Shown: positions 9,388-19,015, counted from the first letter of the stretch. The stretch: 64,000 bases of DNA from Methanosphaerula palustris E1-9c (GCF_000021965.1 NC_011832.1:2459242-2523241); one strand, 5' to 3'. The notes: generated by a model not told the origin, from the sequence alone. Numbers and translations: made by a program.

Positions 9388-10574
9388 TGGGAAAAGGAAC
9401 TGTAATTCTGGCATTTTCTGGAGGGCTTGACACCTCCATCTGTGTACCGCTGTTGAAAGAACGCTACGGCTACGACCGGGTCGTAACGGTTGCTGTCGAT
9501 GTAGGGCAGACTGCTGAGGACATCAACACTGCCACCGAGAAGGGGAACCTGATCGCCGATAAACACTTCACGATCGATGTGAAGGACCGGTTCGTCGCCG
9601 AACACCTCTTCCCCTCGATCAAGGCGAACGGGTCGTACGAGGGCTATCCAATGGGCACTTCGCTGGCTAGACCGCTGATCGCCGAGGAGATCGTGAAGAT
9701 CGCACGGGCTGAAGGGGCGACGGCGGTGGCCCATGGTTGCACCGGCAAGGGGAACGACCAGCTTCGGTTCGAGTTCATCTTCCACGGAGCCGGCCTTGAG
9801 GTCGTTGCACCGATCAGGGAGTTGAACCTAACCCGGGAGTGGGAGATCCAGTACGCCCAGGAGAAGCAGATCCCGGTGCCAGTGGTGAAGGAGAAGCCGT
9901 GGTCGGTGGACGAGAACTGCTGGTCCAGGTCGATCGAGGGAGGGAAACTCGAAGACCCTGCCTTCCACCCGCCTGAAGAGATCTTCCACTGGACTGTCTC
10001 CCAGGAGGCAGCCCCGGTCACCCCTGCAGTGATCAGCATCCAGTTCAAGGACGGGGTACCTGTCGCGCTGAACAATGAACCGATGAGCGGCCTCGACCTG
10101 ATCTTGGCCCTGAACACCCTGGCAGGTGCGCACGGTGTCGGCAGAAACGACATGATGGAAGACCGGATCCTCGGCCTCAAGGCACGAGAGAACTACGAGC
10201 ATCCTGCCGCGACGGTGCTGCTGGTAGCCCACCGGGATCTGGAGCACCTGGTCCTCTCCAGGCAGGAACTGGCCTTCAAGGAAACGATCGATGCCAAGTG
10301 GTCAGAACTGGCCTACATGGGACTGATCTACGAACCGCTCTACTGGGCGCTGACATCGTTCATCGACAAGACTCAGGAACGGGTGAATGGGACCGTCGAC
10401 CTGAAATTATACAAGGGCTCGGTCCATGTGCTCGGCAGGTCTTCACCTGATACGCTCTACTCGGACGAGTACGCCTCCTTCGACAGCACCACGGTGGACC
10501 AGTGTGATGCGGTCGGGTTCTCCAAGTATTACGGGCTCCAAGCCCGTCTCCTGATGAACCAGAAGCGGGATTGA
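9384..10574 (+). CDS. argG: Argininosuccinate synthase
   Basis: A 396-residue enzyme joining citrulline and aspartate in arginine synthesis. The N-terminal PP-loop motif AFSGGLDTS and later motifs ([20 protein letters not shown]-like [16 protein letters not shown]) are present. Two in-frame ATGs at 9384 and 9387 overlap the carB stop; either is possible and the second gives the more typical N-terminus [13 protein letters not shown]. Length is normal. Third gene of the carAB-argG unit; argF lies separately at 42.5 kb. Confidence 0.96.
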   Translation: MMGKGTVILAFSGGLDTSICVPLLKERYGYDRVVTVAVDVGQTAEDINTATEKGNLIADKHFTIDVKDRFVAEHLFPSIKANGSYEGYPMGTSLARPLIAEEIVKIARAEGATAVAHGCTGKGNDQLRFEFIFHGAGLEVVAPIRELNLTREWEIQYAQEKQIPVPVVKEKPWSVDENCWSRSIEGGKLEDPAFHPPEEIFHWTVSQEAAPVTPAVISIQFKDGVPVALNNEPMSGLDLILALNTLAGAHGVGRNDMMEDRILGLKARENYEHPAATVLLVAHRDLEHLVLSRQELAFKETIDAKWSELAYMGLIYEPLYWALTSFIDKTQERVNGTVDLKLYKGSVHVLGRSSPDTLYSDEYASFDSTTVDQCDAVGFSKYYGLQARLLMNQKRD

Positions 10575-10589
10575 CCCGCCCCCCATTTT

Positions 10590-11546
10590 ATGAAGGTGAT
10601 CTGCCTCCTCTCAGGGGAACATCCGGTCCTCCCGGCCAAAGAACTCGAGGTTGCAGGTATGCTTACCGACCTCTGGCCCCAGGTGGCCGTGATGGACTGT
10701 CCGGATCCAGAAAAGACAGGCCGGCTCGCCCAGACACATCTGGTGCTCAGGTATCTCGATACCTGTGAGCCAACGCTGGAGGCGGTCAGAACGATGCTTG
10801 CCGATCTGGCCCTCTCGCCTGATGGAACCTTTGCGGTCAGGGCGAAGAAGGTCTGTGGTACCCCAATCGAGGCAGAACCGCCGGCGATCGAACGGTTCGC
10901 CGGCGGTCTGATCCAAGGAAAGGTCTCTCTCGCCGCCCCGGATCACGAGTTCCACTTGGTTTTCTCAGGGGACCGGTGCTTCTGCGGCGAGCTCCTCCTC
11001 CGGATCGACCGGAGGACGATGGACCTGCGCAACCCGTACGGGCGGCCGTTCTTTCACCCCGGCGTGATGATGCCGAGGATGGCACGGACGCTGGTGAACC
11101 TCTCGCTCGCCGAGCCGGGAGAGATCCTCTACGACCCGTTCTGCGGCACCGGGGGGACGATGCTCGAGGCTGACCTGATCGGGATCCAGGCGTACGGCTC
11201 AGACACCGATCGGGCGATGCTGATCGGTTCCCGACAGAACCTGCCCAAAGCCGGGGTGCTGGCCGGCGATGCAACCTGCCTGCCGGTGAAATCCGCCGCT
11301 GTCGACGCGGTCGTCTCCGACCTGCCGTACGGGCAGTCGGTGCCAATCATCGCCCCGAGCCTGGAGAAATTATACTCCGGCTCGCTCGAGGAGATCCGGC
11401 GGATCCTCAAGCCGGGCAGGCGGGCCGTGATCGTCACTCACCAACCGATCGGTTTGATCGCGCAGGAGTACCTGACCGTCCTCGGCCAGTACGAACAGCG
11501 GGTGCACAAATCGCTGACCCGCCGGATCCTGGTCTTAGAGAAGTGA
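10590..11546 (+). CDS. tRNA (guanine(10)-N2)-dimethyltransferase, archaeal Trm-G10 type
   Basis: A 318-residue protein with an N-terminal THUMP-like tRNA-binding region (1-125) and a C-terminal Rossmann methyltransferase. The SAM-binding motif is DPFCGTGG at 182-189 and the catalytic motif for amino-group methylation, DLPYG, is at 244-248. This combination is characteristic of the archaeal G10 N2-methyltransferase (COG1041). It starts 15 bases after argG and probably belongs to the same transcript. Confidence 0.88.
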   Translation: MKVICLLSGEHPVLPAKELEVAGMLTDLWPQVAVMDCPDPEKTGRLAQTHLVLRYLDTCEPTLEAVRTMLADLALSPDGTFAVRAKKVCGTPIEAEPPAIERFAGGLIQGKVSLAAPDHEFHLVFSGDRCFCGELLLRIDRRTMDLRNPYGRPFFHPGVMMPRMARTLVNLSLAEPGEILYDPFCGTGGTMLEADLIGIQAYGSDTDRAMLIGSRQNLPKAGVLAGDATCLPVKSAAVDAVVSDLPYGQSVPIIAPSLEKLYSGSLEEIRRILKPGRRAVIVTHQPIGLIAQEYLTVLGQYEQRVHKSLTRRILVLEK

Positions 11547-12108
11547 TGCCCAAGATCCTCTGATGAATACCTGGATCTTCACGATTTTTAGTGACATAAG
11601 GAAGCGATGAGAGACCAGCAGGCAATGTTCATAACTGTCTTCGGAGATATGACAGAATCATCGTCCTCTTCATCCAGTCTTGATCACAACCTAATAAGGG
11701 ATTGTAGATGGAAGCAGGAACGCCAAACCTATTTGAAGAAATATGATGAAGAAAAATTCGAACATTCGGAGTCGCAGCGCCCGTCAATTCCTGCATAGGA
11801 CATATCCAGGAGATCTGATCTGGATAGGTGGGACCCACAAAAAACACAAGATAAAACCAGAAATCTTCTGCCACAGAGTTACGTTGAACTGCCACACACG
11901 CTGAGTCACAGGGAGCAGGCGATTCGTCAGCCTGTCTACCCTCACACCTTTCAACACAATACATAAAAAATCCATAAAATTCTTTTTCAGGACCAATCCG
12001 GATATTTTCACAAACATACAATGAAAAAATCCGTTATCCCTCCTGAATAGATCGCAGTCGAAAAAAATGACGATCTCCTCACTTTAAAAAAATGATTGTC
12101 ACGCCATC
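11547..12108. other. Gene-free stretch between two convergent units
   Basis: About 560 bases, more AT-rich than the surroundings, between the tRNA methyltransferase and the end of the P-type ATPase gene. Short open frames on both strands have no recognisable motif, atypical composition and no good ribosome-binding site. I see no RNA gene and no clear remnant. Confidence 0.5.
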
Positions 12109-14022
12109 TCATCTCACCCTGTATACGATCAGCCGAACGGAGTTCGCGATAACCGGCAGCGACGACAACTCGTGTACCAGTGCCCCAGTCACCGGATTCA
12201 GAATGCCGGGAATGGTGAGCACCACAGCGGCGACCAGCACAACCACCGAGAAGATGAGGTTGTTCCGGATTGTCGAGAGCGCTTTCTTCGAAAGCAGATG
12301 AAGATGGGGCAGCGAGGCGAGATCATCTGATAGCAGGGCAATATCTGCTGTCTCAATAGCGACATCGGTGCCGCTCAGTCCCATGGCAATCCCGACATCT
12401 GCAGCAGCAAGGGCCGGCCCATCATTGACCCCGTCACCGACAAATGCAACACGATGGCCTCCTGACTGCATCTCCCGGACAATCGCGACCTTCTCCTGCG
12501 GCAGCACCTGTGCATAGATCTCCGTAATACCAAGGGCACGTCCCACCGAAGACGCAGAACACTCCTGATCTCCAGTCACCATCACACAGCGGAGACCGGC
12601 CAATTTGAGCCTGGTGACGATCGCGCCGGCATCTTCCCGAAGAGAATCCTCAAACATCAAAACTGCCGCGATTGTGTTATTGATCGCAAGATAGGCGATT
12701 ATCTGTGAGTCCATGGCGCAATGCCGGGTGATATCCGCTGCATAAGGATCCACAACAACTCCATAATCCACCATGAGCAATTCATTTCCCAGAAGAACCG
12801 ATGCTCCTCCAAGGACAGCACACACACCCCGGCCCGGCAAAACCTGGAATGATTCCGGGTCTGGGACGATCAGGTGACGACGCGACGCCTCCACCGTTAT
12901 CGCCCCGGCAAGCGGATGTTCACTGAACTTTTCTATACCTGCCGCCACCAGAACGACGTCATCCTCTGTAAGGTTCCTGAGCGGGTGAACAGCGGTGAGA
13001 GCCGGCTTTCCGACTGTCAATGTCCCGGTCTTATCAAAGATCACCGTATCCACAGCTGCCATCTTCTCAATCGTCTCCCCGGTCTTGACGAGATTTCCGT
13101 ACCGGGCGGCATTGCCGATGGAGGCGACGAGTGCAGTCGGTGTTGCAAGGATGATCACACAGGGGCAGAAGACGATGAACATCGTGATTGCACGCAGGAT
13201 ATCCCCGCTCCACCACCAGATGAGACCACCGAGAAGGAGTGCTGCAGGGGTGTACAGCCGGGAGTACCGGTCGAGCACCCGTTCTATCGGAGGTTTCTGG
13301 TCTTTTGCTTCCACAATCAGGTTCCGGATCCTCCCGAGGAGAGTCTGATCACCTGTTGTACCGGTGCGGATCTCAAGCGCTCCACACTCATTGAAGGTTC
13401 CGGCATAGACCATATCTCCGCTGGTTCTAGAAATTGAAACGCTCTCGCCGGTGATGGTAGCCTGGTTTATGGATGCCGTCCCGGAGATGACTTCTCCATC
13501 AACCGGGATCCGTTCACCAGACCTGACAAGCACGATCTCTCCTTCTCTCACCTCATCGAGAGGTATGAGGATATCACCGCCATCCTGCCGTACCGTGACC
13601 TGATCCGGCAGGAGAGCGGCAAGCGCTTCCATGGCGTTACTCGCCCGAGCAGCCACATACGCTTCCAGCATCCCACCAACAAGAAGAAGCACCGCGACAA
13701 CTGCTGCCGCCGGGTACTGACCGATCGCAATTGCAGCGAATGTCGCAAGCGAGACCGGGATATCGGTCGTAAAATCCCGGTTCCAGATCCCCTGCAGTGC
13801 TGATAACCAGATCGGGATAGAACCGGTGAGTGCTGCAATCAGATAGAAGAGACCGCCCGTGCCGGAGGTGACGGTTTCATGGAGCATCATGTCGGGATCG
13901 ATAAGGATCGCGATGGCGAGCAGAAGACCGCTAGCCAGAGTAAAAATTGTCTCAGGTTCCCATAACAATTCCCGGTAGCCAGTGCGGGCCGGTCTCTTTG
14001 AACAACACGAACAGGAACTCAT
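12109..14022 (-). CDS. Heavy-metal P1B-type ATPase
   Basis: A 637-residue metal-exporting ATPase. It has a short Cys-containing N-terminus (SSCSCC) instead of a full metal-binding domain, an actuator domain with TGES at 191-194, the intramembrane metal site CPC at 286-288, the phosphorylation motif DKTGT at 330-334, the nucleotide-domain motif SEHPLA and the hinge GDGVNDGPA. The last membrane segments carry HELSSLPVIANS, so CPC pairs with a His/Ser-type site rather than the NN/MxxSS of copper pumps. Substrate is uncertain; the feo context suggests iron, manganese or another divalent metal. Last gene of the feo operon. Confidence 0.88.
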   Translation of the reverse strand: MSSCSCCSKRPARTGYRELLWEPETIFTLASGLLLAIAILIDPDMMLHETVTSGTGGLFYLIAALTGSIPIWLSALQGIWNRDFTTDIPVSLATFAAIAIGQYPAAAVVAVLLLVGGMLEAYVAARASNAMEALAALLPDQVTVRQDGGDILIPLDEVREGEIVLVRSGERIPVDGEVISGTASINQATITGESVSISRTSGDMVYAGTFNECGALEIRTGTTGDQTLLGRIRNLIVEAKDQKPPIERVLDRYSRLYTPAALLLGGLIWWWSGDILRAITMFIVFCPCVIILATPTALVASIGNAARYGNLVKTGETIEKMAAVDTVIFDKTGTLTVGKPALTAVHPLRNLTEDDVVLVAAGIEKFSEHPLAGAITVEASRRHLIVPDPESFQVLPGRGVCAVLGGASVLLGNELLMVDYGVVVDPYAADITRHCAMDSQIIAYLAINNTIAAVLMFEDSLREDAGAIVTRLKLAGLRCVMVTGDQECSASSVGRALGITEIYAQVLPQEKVAIVREMQSGGHRVAFVGDGVNDGPALAAADVGIAMGLSGTDVAIETADIALLSDDLASLPHLHLLSKKALSTIRNNLIFSVVVLVAAVVLTIPGILNPVTGALVHELSSLPVIANSVRLIVYRVR

Positions 14023-14068
14023 GATGAATCACCCCAGCAGACAGATCTGCAAAGCCCGGTTACCTGCA

Positions 14069-14353
14069 TCAGATACTCCCAGTTCCTTCTGCCAACCGTT
14101 CCCCTTTCTGCGTAAGGTTATACAGGACCGGGAATGATGCCCCGTTCCGTGCGCAGCACGATGCACAGCAATGCCGGCAACCGCTCTCCGAATCCGCCAT
14201 CTCTTCCTGTCGGGCAAGGTACCCCTGCCGCTCCATCAGGGCGAGCCGATCTGCAAGCTGCTCGCGGGTGATCCCGATATCATCTGCAATCTCTGCATGC
14301 GTTACAGTCCCAGATTGGATCATTCGGGCTATCGATATGATCATTCCCGCCAT
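14069..14353 (-). CDS. FeoC-like winged-helix protein with a cysteine cluster
   Basis: A 94-residue protein. Residues 1-50 form a winged-helix fold (IADDIGITREQLADRLALME followed by a wing). Residues 58-67 hold five cysteines in CRHCCASCC, then a second short region. Bacterial FeoC proteins combine a small wHTH with an Fe-S-binding cysteine wing and act on FeoB, so an iron-sensing role is a reasonable inference. It lies between the membrane protein and the ATPase in the feo operon, 5 bases from its neighbour. It could instead be a small Fe-S transcription factor. Confidence 0.72.
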   Translation of the reverse strand: MAGMIISIARMIQSGTVTHAEIADDIGITREQLADRLALMERQGYLARQEEMADSESGCRHCCASCCARNGASFPVLYNLTQKGERLAEGTGSI

Positions 14354-14358
14354 TGCAG

Positions 14359-14799
14359 TCAGGCCCCCGCGAGATCGTTCAGGAATGCACGACCCCAGGT
14401 GATCAGCCCGATAATCGGCACGAGTGCAAGATAGAGCATCGGGACGACGAGCTGGATCGGGACCCAGCTTTCCTCACCCTCAGAGAAGAGGAGGATGTCG
14501 ATTCCCTGCGCCCCGAGTGAGACAAGGGCGACAGCACCGAATACCAGGGACATAATCATTCCGGTATAAAGGAACGCAGGTCCATCTACCGATCCACGAA
14601 CCAGTTTGTGGCATGCAAACAGAAACACCGTCCCGATAACACAGAGGACAAAACCGCCGGCAGGATCAGCCGGGATGAGATACACGCCGGTTAATTCAGC
14701 GAGTGATGGTATCGCAGCCGATGTGATCATCGCGATGCCGAAGATCAGGTATAGGACGCCAAAGAGTGCAGCAAATATGATCTTTCCATTAATCGCCAT
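14359..14799 (-). CDS. Small four-helix membrane protein of the feo operon
   Basis: A protein of about 146 residues with four predicted membrane helices (starting IIFAALFGVLYLIFGIAMI) and no recognised domain. The start is placed at 14799, where GGGGGG lies eight bases upstream and the ATG follows the feoB TGA directly; an upstream alternative at 14820 would overlap feoB. Its fixed place after feoB suggests an accessory role in iron transport, but the function is unknown. Confidence 0.7.
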   Translation of the reverse strand: MAINGKIIFAALFGVLYLIFGIAMITSAAIPSLAELTGVYLIPADPAGGFVLCVIGTVFLFACHKLVRGSVDGPAFLYTGMIMSLVFGAVALVSLGAQGIDILLFSEGEESWVPIQLVVPMLYLALVPIIGLITWGRAFLNDLAGA

Positions 14800-14800
14800 T

Positions 14801-16801
14801 TCAGTTCCCCCCAATGACAAAGTGCCCGAGGCTGGCTATGATGAATGCAATGATGTACGCGACCGAAAGGCCGTAGAAAACCGAGAAGCCAGTCCATTTC
14901 CATGACCCGGTCTCCTTGCGAATGACGGCAAAGGTGGTGAGACAGGGGAGGTAGAGCAGCACAAACGCCATCAGGGCGAATGCCGTGACTGGTCCGAGGT
15001 GTGGATCTGCCAGCAGTGCACTCTGAAGCGACCCTCCTTCGTCCCCGGTCCCGTACAGGACGCCGAGGGACCCGACCACGACCTCTTTTGCCACAAAGCC
15101 GAAGAGGAGCGCGACTGCGATCTTCCAGTCAAAGCCCAGTGGCGCGACAAGCGGCTCCAGCACGTGGCCGATCAGGCCGACAAAACTTTCCGCGCTGCCG
15201 TACTCAACCCCAAAGGGAAGCGATGCCAGGCCCCAGACGATAATACTTGCAAACAGGATGATACCTCCTGCCTTTCGAAGATACATCGATCCCCGGTCCC
15301 ACATGTGCACGACCGAGGTCGCAAACGTCGGAAGCCGGTACGGCGGCATCTCCATTAAAAACGGCGCAGGTTTCCCGGGCAGAATCGTCTTCCGGAAGAG
15401 CCATGCTGATCCGATCGCAACCGAGATCCCGAGCACATAGAGAACAAAGACCACGGTTCCCCCATTTTCCGGGAAAAATGCGCCGGCGAAGAGGATGTAC
15501 ACCGGCAGGCGTGCCCCGCAGGACATGAACGGGTTGATCAGGATCGTGATCAGCCGGTCTTTCGGATCTTCGATAGTCCTGGTCGCCATGATGGCTGGAA
15601 CATTGCATCCAAAGCCGATCAGCATCGGGATGAACGATTTGCCCGGAAGGCCGATTGAATACATCAGCCGATCCATGACAAAGGCCGCACGGGCAAGGTA
15701 CCCGCTGTCTTCGAGGATCGAAAGGAGGAGGAGGAGGATGAAAATGTTGGGGATGAAGACGAGGATCGCACCCATCCCGCCGATGATGCCATTTCCTAAT
15801 AAGGAACCGAGCCACGCGGGTTCCATACCGGATCCAACGAGATCCGCACAGTAACTCATGAGAGCATTGATTGCGTCTGAGAACGGAGCCCCGGCTGCAA
15901 ACGTCAGCTCGAAGGCTCCCCACATCAGCGCAAGGAAGATCGGGATGCCAAGCCAGCGGTTGGTGATCACCCGGTCGAGGAGGTCCGAAGCGTTCATCGT
16001 CCGTACACAGGTCGCACAGACCTGCGGGAGGAGTGCTGTGATAACCTCGTACCTCCGGTCCGCCATCGCAGCCTCGGTCTCTGCTGGGTCGATCATTGCA
16101 AGCACAGCCTGGGCAGCGTTTCGGGCGGGACTTTCTATGATCTTCTCAAGGGCATTTTCATCTCCTTCAAGGAGCCGGATCGCCAGCCAGCGGGGAGGAT
16201 ACCGGGTGGAAAGCGCCGGATCCTTCCCCAGTGCCGTAACGAGTTCGGCAATCAGACGCTCGGTTTCATCGCCATACCCGATTGCGTGCTCATGATGCGG
16301 GGAGGTTTCGGCTTCATGGATTGCAGTCCGGAGGAGTTCGTCGAGCCCTTCCCCTTTGCTCCCCACAGTTCTGACAGCCGGGATCTCGAAGAATTTTTTC
16401 ATCATAACCTGATCGATGGCAGTACCGTTCTTCTCGGCCATATCTGACATGTTGAGGGCGATCACGAGCGGGACCCCCAACTCCATGAGCTGGGTGGTGA
16501 GGTAGAGGTTGCGCTCGAAGTTGGTTGCATCCACGACATGGACCACAACATCAGGTTTCTCCTCGATGATATAGTCCCGGGCGATCACTTCGTCTTCAGA
16601 ATACGCGGTCAGGCTGTAGGTGCCGGGAAGATCGACAACCTCAATCTCGTACTCCCCAAGACGAGCAAAACCGCTCTTCTTCTCGACCGTGACCCCTGGC
16701 CAGTTACCGACCTGCTGACGAAACCCGGTGAGGGCGTTGAAGATCGTACTCTTACCGACATTCGGATTTCCAGCAAGTGCGATCCGGATGCTCTTCTTCA
16801 T
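14801..16801 (-). CDS. feoB: FeoB ferrous iron permease
   Basis: A 666-residue Fe2+ transporter. The N-terminal G domain has G1 GNPNVGKS (10-17), G3 DLPG, and G4 NMSD. The membrane part contains the two Gate-type cores (for example a segment with PNIFILLLLLSILEDSGYLA and the Cys-containing GFGCNVPAIMATRTI). It overlaps feoA by four bases. As the centre of a six-gene operon it marks the region as the main ferrous iron uptake system seen here. Confidence 0.96.
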   Translation of the reverse strand: MKKSIRIALAGNPNVGKSTIFNALTGFRQQVGNWPGVTVEKKSGFARLGEYEIEVVDLPGTYSLTAYSEDEVIARDYIIEEKPDVVVHVVDATNFERNLYLTTQLMELGVPLVIALNMSDMAEKNGTAIDQVMMKKFFEIPAVRTVGSKGEGLDELLRTAIHEAETSPHHEHAIGYGDETERLIAELVTALGKDPALSTRYPPRWLAIRLLEGDENALEKIIESPARNAAQAVLAMIDPAETEAAMADRRYEVITALLPQVCATCVRTMNASDLLDRVITNRWLGIPIFLALMWGAFELTFAAGAPFSDAINALMSYCADLVGSGMEPAWLGSLLGNGIIGGMGAILVFIPNIFILLLLLSILEDSGYLARAAFVMDRLMYSIGLPGKSFIPMLIGFGCNVPAIMATRTIEDPKDRLITILINPFMSCGARLPVYILFAGAFFPENGGTVVFVLYVLGISVAIGSAWLFRKTILPGKPAPFLMEMPPYRLPTFATSVVHMWDRGSMYLRKAGGIILFASIIVWGLASLPFGVEYGSAESFVGLIGHVLEPLVAPLGFDWKIAVALLFGFVAKEVVVGSLGVLYGTGDEGGSLQSALLADPHLGPVTAFALMAFVLLYLPCLTTFAVIRKETGSWKWTGFSVFYGLSVAYIIAFIIASLGHFVIGGN

Positions 16802-17049
16802 GGTGAACCTGCTGCCACGCTCATGCCCACGAGAATCTTCATGGCCATGCCCCTGGATAGGGCATACCGGGAATCGGCAACTGATATAATCAGGGAGCCC
16901 CTGTCCGCACAGACCACGGTCACCCGGCTGTCAGGATAGATCCCCATAGCAACGAGCCGTCGGAGCGTGCCGCCTGTTGCCCGAATATCAGCTACGACAG
17001 CTTCCGTCCCGGGTGAGAGAAAGGAGAGAGGCATGGTCCCCATCTTCAC
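16798..17049 (-). CDS. feoA: FeoA domain protein (second)
   Basis: An 83-residue SH3-like FeoA protein with the family pattern PGTEAVVADI...RRLVAMGIYPDSRVTVV...LIISVADSRYALSRGMAMKI. FeoA partners FeoB in the membrane complex. It overlaps feoB by four bases downstream and the other feoA by four bases upstream. Confidence 0.9.
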   Translation of the reverse strand: MKMGTMPLSFLSPGTEAVVADIRATGGTLRRLVAMGIYPDSRVTVVCADRGSLIISVADSRYALSRGMAMKILVGMSVAAGSP

Positions 17050-17327
17050 GCACCCTCTGATGTTACCGAGATGAGTCGGGCTTCCTCTTTCCTGAGGGAG
17101 AGAAAATAACCTTTCACCTGGTATTCGACCGGATTGCCAAGCGGGGCTGCACGTACCGCTTCAACGACAGCGCCCTGAACAAAACCGAGGGCGAACAGTC
17201 GTTTGCGGACCGGACCCTGTGCCAGCACCGAAACTACACGACAGGTTCCCGGGGGCAGAATCCGATCGAGCGTGGTGATGCTGTCGCGCACTTCGGATCC
17301 CTTCGGAATCTCTTTTGATAATTCCAT
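17046..17327 (-). CDS. feoA: FeoA domain protein (first gene of the feo operon)
   Basis: A 93-residue SH3-like FeoA protein (PGTCRVVSVLAQGPVRKRLFALGFVQGAVVEAV), different in sequence from the next one, so not a recent duplicate. Two consecutive FeoA proteins before FeoB are common in archaea. It opens the minus-strand operon; the start is about 120 bases from the palindrome at 17447-17468, leaving room for a promoter in between. Confidence 0.88.
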   Translation of the reverse strand: MELSKEIPKGSEVRDSITTLDRILPPGTCRVVSVLAQGPVRKRLFALGFVQGAVVEAVRAAPLGNPVEYQVKGYFLSLRKEEARLISVTSEGA

Positions 17328-17446
17328 GTAAGAATCTCAGATGTTTGGTCTGGATAACAGCGACCCGAAGATCATTCGGATCCAGTAGAACCGGTCGAAC
17401 ACTCTTCGGATTTTTCCCCGGAACTGAAATTTTTGCGCAGATAACC

Positions 17447-17468
17447 ATATTTAGGGCAACCTAAATAT
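17447..17468. promoter_or_regulatory. 22-bp palindrome, probable DtxR/MDR-type operator
   Basis: ATATTTAGG-GCAA-CCTAAATAT is a perfect inverted repeat with 9-bp arms and a 4-bp spacer. TTAGG/CCTAA half-sites are typical of metal-dependent DtxR-family repressors. It lies 28 bases before the dtxR-family gene and in the region divergent to the feo operon, so it could control both, and autoregulation is likely. Confidence 0.75.
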
Positions 17469-17495
17469 TATATTCTCTAATGATCAAGATCGATT

Positions 17496-17978
17496 ATGCA
17501 TTCGCTCAGCAGGAAAGCGGAAGATTATCTCGAAGCTATCCTGAACGCTTCATTTGAGAAGGGGTACGCTCGCACCAAGGATATCGCCCAAGAGCTCTGC
17601 ATCCAGCCGCCGACCGTGGTCGAAATGGTCAAAAAACTCGACCGGATGGGCATGATTACCTACCGAAAGTATGAAGGAGTCACCCTGACGCTGCAGGGAA
17701 AAAAGATTGCAGAGGTGATCCGGGACCGGCACGAAACACTCCAGTCTTTTCTCGAGTTGATGAAAGTGCCCCATGCCATTGCGGTCAAGGATGCCTGCAT
17801 GATGGAGCACGAACTCAGTACAGAGACCATCGAGCAGCTCCGTATGTTCCTGGCCTTTCTCAAAGTGAACCCACAGGTTGGATCGGTCATGAAAAATTTT
17901 GAAGCCTTTTCGATCAGAGTGGCAGATAGGCACCAGGATGATGCCCGTGGGAGTGGTCAGTCCAGTTTCCAGTCATGA
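17496..17978 (+). CDS. DtxR-family metal-dependent transcriptional regulator
   Basis: A 160-residue protein with an N-terminal winged helix (AEDYLEAILNASFEKGYARTKDIAQ, then VVEMVKKLDRMGMITYRKYEGVTL) and a dimerisation/metal-binding domain containing the typical residues in RHETLQSFLEL and EHELSTETIEQL. No C-terminal SH3 domain is present. DtxR/MntR proteins bind Fe2+ or Mn2+ and repress uptake genes. It is divergent from feoAAB across the palindrome and converges with the CDF gene. Confidence 0.9.
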   Translation: MHSLSRKAEDYLEAILNASFEKGYARTKDIAQELCIQPPTVVEMVKKLDRMGMITYRKYEGVTLTLQGKKIAEVIRDRHETLQSFLELMKVPHAIAVKDACMMEHELSTETIEQLRMFLAFLKVNPQVGSVMKNFEAFSIRVADRHQDDARGSGQSSFQS

Positions 17979-17983
17979 TCGAT

Positions 17984-19015
17984 TCAATGTGAATGCTCGG
18001 GCAACCCGTCATGGTGATGGCTCTCGATATGATGAAAACATGGTCCCGATCCCGTGGCCGGGTCAACATGGATGGTGGCATTCGACAGGTACCGGAGATA
18101 GTGGAGGAGTTCGTGTTGAAACTCTTTAGCAATCGCGTGGCCGTTCTCCACAGTCAGAGATGAATCGACCGTGATATTGACCTCCGCATGAAGCCGGTGC
18201 CCCAGCCATCGGACCCTAACATCGGTGATCGCCAACACACTGTCGACATGATCCACAGTATGGCGGATCTCGTCAGTGATCGCTGGATCAACGCCATCGA
18301 GCAGGCGGGTGAGGATTGTTTTTCCTGACTCCCAGACGATCCAGAAGATCGTGATCGTGATGATGAGACCAATAATCGGGTCGACGAGCGGAAATCCACA
18401 ATAGACCCCGACTGCACCAACAAGGACCGCTAGGCTCGTCAGCCCGTCAGTCCGTGCATGCAGGCCGTCGGCAACGAGTGCGGCACTGCCGATCTCTTTT
18501 CCGACCCTGATGCGGAGGCGTGCCACGGCTTCGTTCCCGATAAACCCAACAACTACCGCTACTGCAACCGCCCAGAGATAGGTCACCTCCCGCGGGTGAA
18601 CGAGCCGATCGATCGAAACGTATCCGGCTACAATCGCCGAGGTCAGGATCATCAGCACCACAAAGACGCCAGCAAGGTCCTCGACACGGCCGTACCCGTA
18701 GGTGAACCGTTTCGTCGGACTCCACCGGGCCATCATGAACGCGAACAACAGTGGGATCGCGGTGAGTGCATCACCTAAATTGTGGATCATATCAGCGAAC
18801 AGGGCGATGCTGCCTGAATAATAGACGATGACGACCTGGATGAATGCGGTCAGGAACAGAATAACAAACGACCATTTGACCGCCCAGATCCCCCGTTCGG
18901 TGGTGAGAATAGACGGGTCGACAATACCATGGGTGTGGGTATGGCCATGATGGCCAGCCCCGTGCTCAGGGTCGTGATCTCCGGGGTGTTCATGGTTATC
19001 ATGATTATGAATCAT
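17984..19015 (-). CDS. CDF-family divalent cation efflux protein, coupled to the Co/Ni importer
   Basis: A 343-residue cation diffusion facilitator. The N-terminus is His-rich (about ten His in the first 30 residues), six membrane helices follow, and a cytosolic C-terminal domain ends in another His cluster (HHHDGLPEHSH). Metal-site motifs are DMIHNLGD (Asp75, His78, Asp82) in helix 2 and DGLHARTD in helix 5, the His/Asp type seen in zinc- and also cobalt/nickel-exporting members. The start overlaps the cbiO stop by four bases, so an exporter is made from the same mRNA as the importer. Substrate is therefore plausibly Co2+ or Ni2+, but zinc cannot be excluded. Confidence 0.88.
   Translation of the reverse strand: MIHNHDNHEHPGDHDPEHGAGHHGHTHTHGIVDPSILTTERGIWAVKWSFVILFLTAFIQVVIVYYSGSIALFADMIHNLGDALTAIPLLFAFMMARWSPTKRFTYGYGRVEDLAGVFVVLMILTSAIVAGYVSIDRLVHPREVTYLWAVAVAVVVGFIGNEAVARLRIRVGKEIGSAALVADGLHARTDGLTSLAVLVGAVGVYCGFPLVDPIIGLIITITIFWIVWESGKTILTRLLDGVDPAITDEIRHTVDHVDSVLAITDVRVRWLGHRLHAEVNITVDSSLTVENGHAIAKEFQHELLHYLRYLSNATIHVDPATGSGPCFHHIESHHHDGLPEHSH

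Noticed and set aside
11629-12021. 130-codon minus-strand frame in the gap after the tRNA methyltransferase
   Set aside because: No motif, odd composition (Cys, Trp and Phe scattered), no ribosome-binding site, and overlapping equally good frames on the other strand.
14029-14217. 62-codon frame between the FeoC-like gene and the ATPase
   Set aside because: It overlaps the FeoC-like gene in another frame with no independent start signal.
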